This document shows positions 6,749 to 7,560 of a stretch of 7,560 nt of DNA, one piece after another (position 1 is the first letter of the stretch; each line of letters begins with the position of its first letter). A program made the position numbers and the translations under genes. Source of the DNA: Verrucomicrobiota bacterium (GTDB lineage: Bacteria; Verrucomicrobiota; Verrucomicrobiia; Opitutales; UBA953); the NCBI GenBank assembly GCA_009924965.1, contig RFQN01000066.1:1-7560 (forward strand), written 5' to 3'. Below the pieces are notes generated by a model. That model saw only the letters and a program-made list of their open reading frames with translations, searched no databases and was not told the DNA's origin.

Positions 6749-7560
6749 ATGCGTCCGTTGTTCACCCTCCTCCTCGCCATGCTCGGCTTCGCCGGCGTGC
6801 AGGCCCAAACCCTTGAGCTGAAGAAAGGCGACCACGTCGCCTTCGTCGGCGGCGGCCTCGCCGACCGTCAGCAGCACTACGGCCACCTCGAAGCGTTGAT
6901 CCACAAGGCCAACGCCGACAAGGAACTCGTCGTGCGCAACCTCGGTTTCTCAGGCGACGAGGTGAACACCCGCCACCGCTCCGACGAAGTGCCCGCCCTC
7001 GAGCTCTTCCTCAACATGAAGCCCGGCGCCCTCGCCACGAAGTCCGGCAACACCGCCATCACCTACCACTTCGGCACCGACTTCCATGCTAACGTGCTCC
7101 TCGCCTACTGGGGCTTCAACGAAAGCTTCCGTGGTCCCGAAGGCCTCGACGCGTTCAAGAAGAACATCGACGAATGGGTCAAGAAGCAGCTCGCCGCCGA
7201 CTACGGCAAGGGCAAGGTCCGCCTCGTCCTCCTGTCCCCGATCGCCCACGAAGACCTGAAGTCCGCGCACTTCGACCCGGCCATCGTCGCCCGCAACAAC
7301 AAGAACCTCGCCGCCTACTCCGCCGCCCTCGGTGAAGTCGCCAAGGCCAACTCGGTCCAGTTCGTCGACCTCTTCACCGCTTCCCAGAAGCTGTACGCCG
7401 CCGCCAAGTCCCCGCTGACGATCAACGGCATCCACCTGAACGACGCCGGTGACCAGGCCCTCGCCGCCGTCCAGTTCCAGGCGATCTTCGGCAAGGCCGC
7501 CCCGGCCGTCGACGCCGCCCTCCTCGCCGCGGTCAACGAAAAGTCCACCCAGTGGCACCA
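6749..7560 (+). CDS. Secreted SGNH-fold protein, likely N-terminus of a PVC-type heme-binding/dehydrogenase-like protein (3'-truncated)
   Basis: ATG 6749 opens a frame that runs without a stop to the window edge (270 codons). Signal peptide MRPLFTLLLAMLGFAGVQA, likely cut before QT. The mature part is one SGNH/GDSL-type domain: block I VAFVGGGLADR (30-40), block II NLGFSGDE (64-71), block III GFNES (122-126), then LVLLSPIAHE and block V NGIHLN (226-231, His229). The wording LELKKGD...LADR..., VRNLGFSGDE, GFNESF, SPIAHE, INGIHLN matches, from memory, the N-terminal domain of PVC 'membrane-bound dehydrogenase/heme-binding CxxCH' proteins. In those, a sugar-dehydrogenase-like propeller, HEAT repeats and a cytochrome-type CxxCH usually follow. 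Those parts would lie beyond the window. The usual Ser of GDS is Gly36 and the Asp of DxxH is Asn226, so classical esterase activity is doubtful. A stand-alone SGNH protein is the alternative. Confidence 0.88.
   Translation, partial: MRPLFTLLLAMLGFAGVQAQTLELKKGDHVAFVGGGLADRQQHYGHLEALIHKANADKELVVRNLGFSGDEVNTRHRSDEVPALELFLNMKPGALATKSGNTAITYHFGTDFHANVLLAYWGFNESFRGPEGLDAFKKNIDEWVKKQLAADYGKGKVRLVLLSPIAHEDLKSAHFDPAIVARNNKNLAAYSAALGEVAKANSVQFVDLFTASQKLYAAAKSPLTINGIHLNDAGDQALAAVQFQAIFGKAAPAVDAALLAAVNEKSTQWH

Overview
The window is GC-rich (roughly two thirds G+C by eye, with C or G at most third codon positions) and carries four genes. All are on the + strand, head to tail, and all three visible start regions encode signal peptides. 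The best taxonomic guess is the PVC group, most likely Verrucomicrobiota or a relative. The reasons are the last gene, which matches from memory the N-terminal SGNH module of the 'PVC-type heme-binding CxxCH' (putative membrane-bound dehydrogenase) proteins, the YHYH-domain protein, and Shine-Dalgarno-poor starts. This is inference; no rRNA or marker gene is present.

Layout: (1) 1-1668, the 3' part of a YHYH-domain protein, with a Gly/Lys-rich repeat linker and a C-terminal galactose-binding-like domain. (2) 1715-4096 and (3) 4195-6567, two full-length tandem paralogues of 793 and 790 residues. They belong to a secreted family I do not recognise, with a long, probably helical body and a C-terminal concanavalin/LamG-like beta-sandwich. 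(4) 6749 to the window edge, the start of a secreted SGNH-fold protein whose catalytic Ser and Asp positions are not Ser and Asp. The gaps are 46, 98 and 181 bases. The first pair could be co-transcribed. The second paralogue has an AT-rich dyad upstream, and the fourth gene probably has its own promoter.

The most striking signal is in the two paralogues. Their interiors have diverged strongly, yet the first 78 coding bases (75 identical) and the last 36 bases through the stop (35 identical) are almost the same DNA. A short leader motif at matching distance upstream is shared too. This suggests gene conversion, or a multicopy family with fixed ends and a variable core.

Functionally the window looks like a secreted-protein locus, perhaps handling extracellular carbohydrate or other polymers. 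Only the sugar-binding-like folds point that way; no catalytic function can be assigned to the paralogue pair. No tRNA, rRNA, CRISPR array, transposase or integrase was seen.
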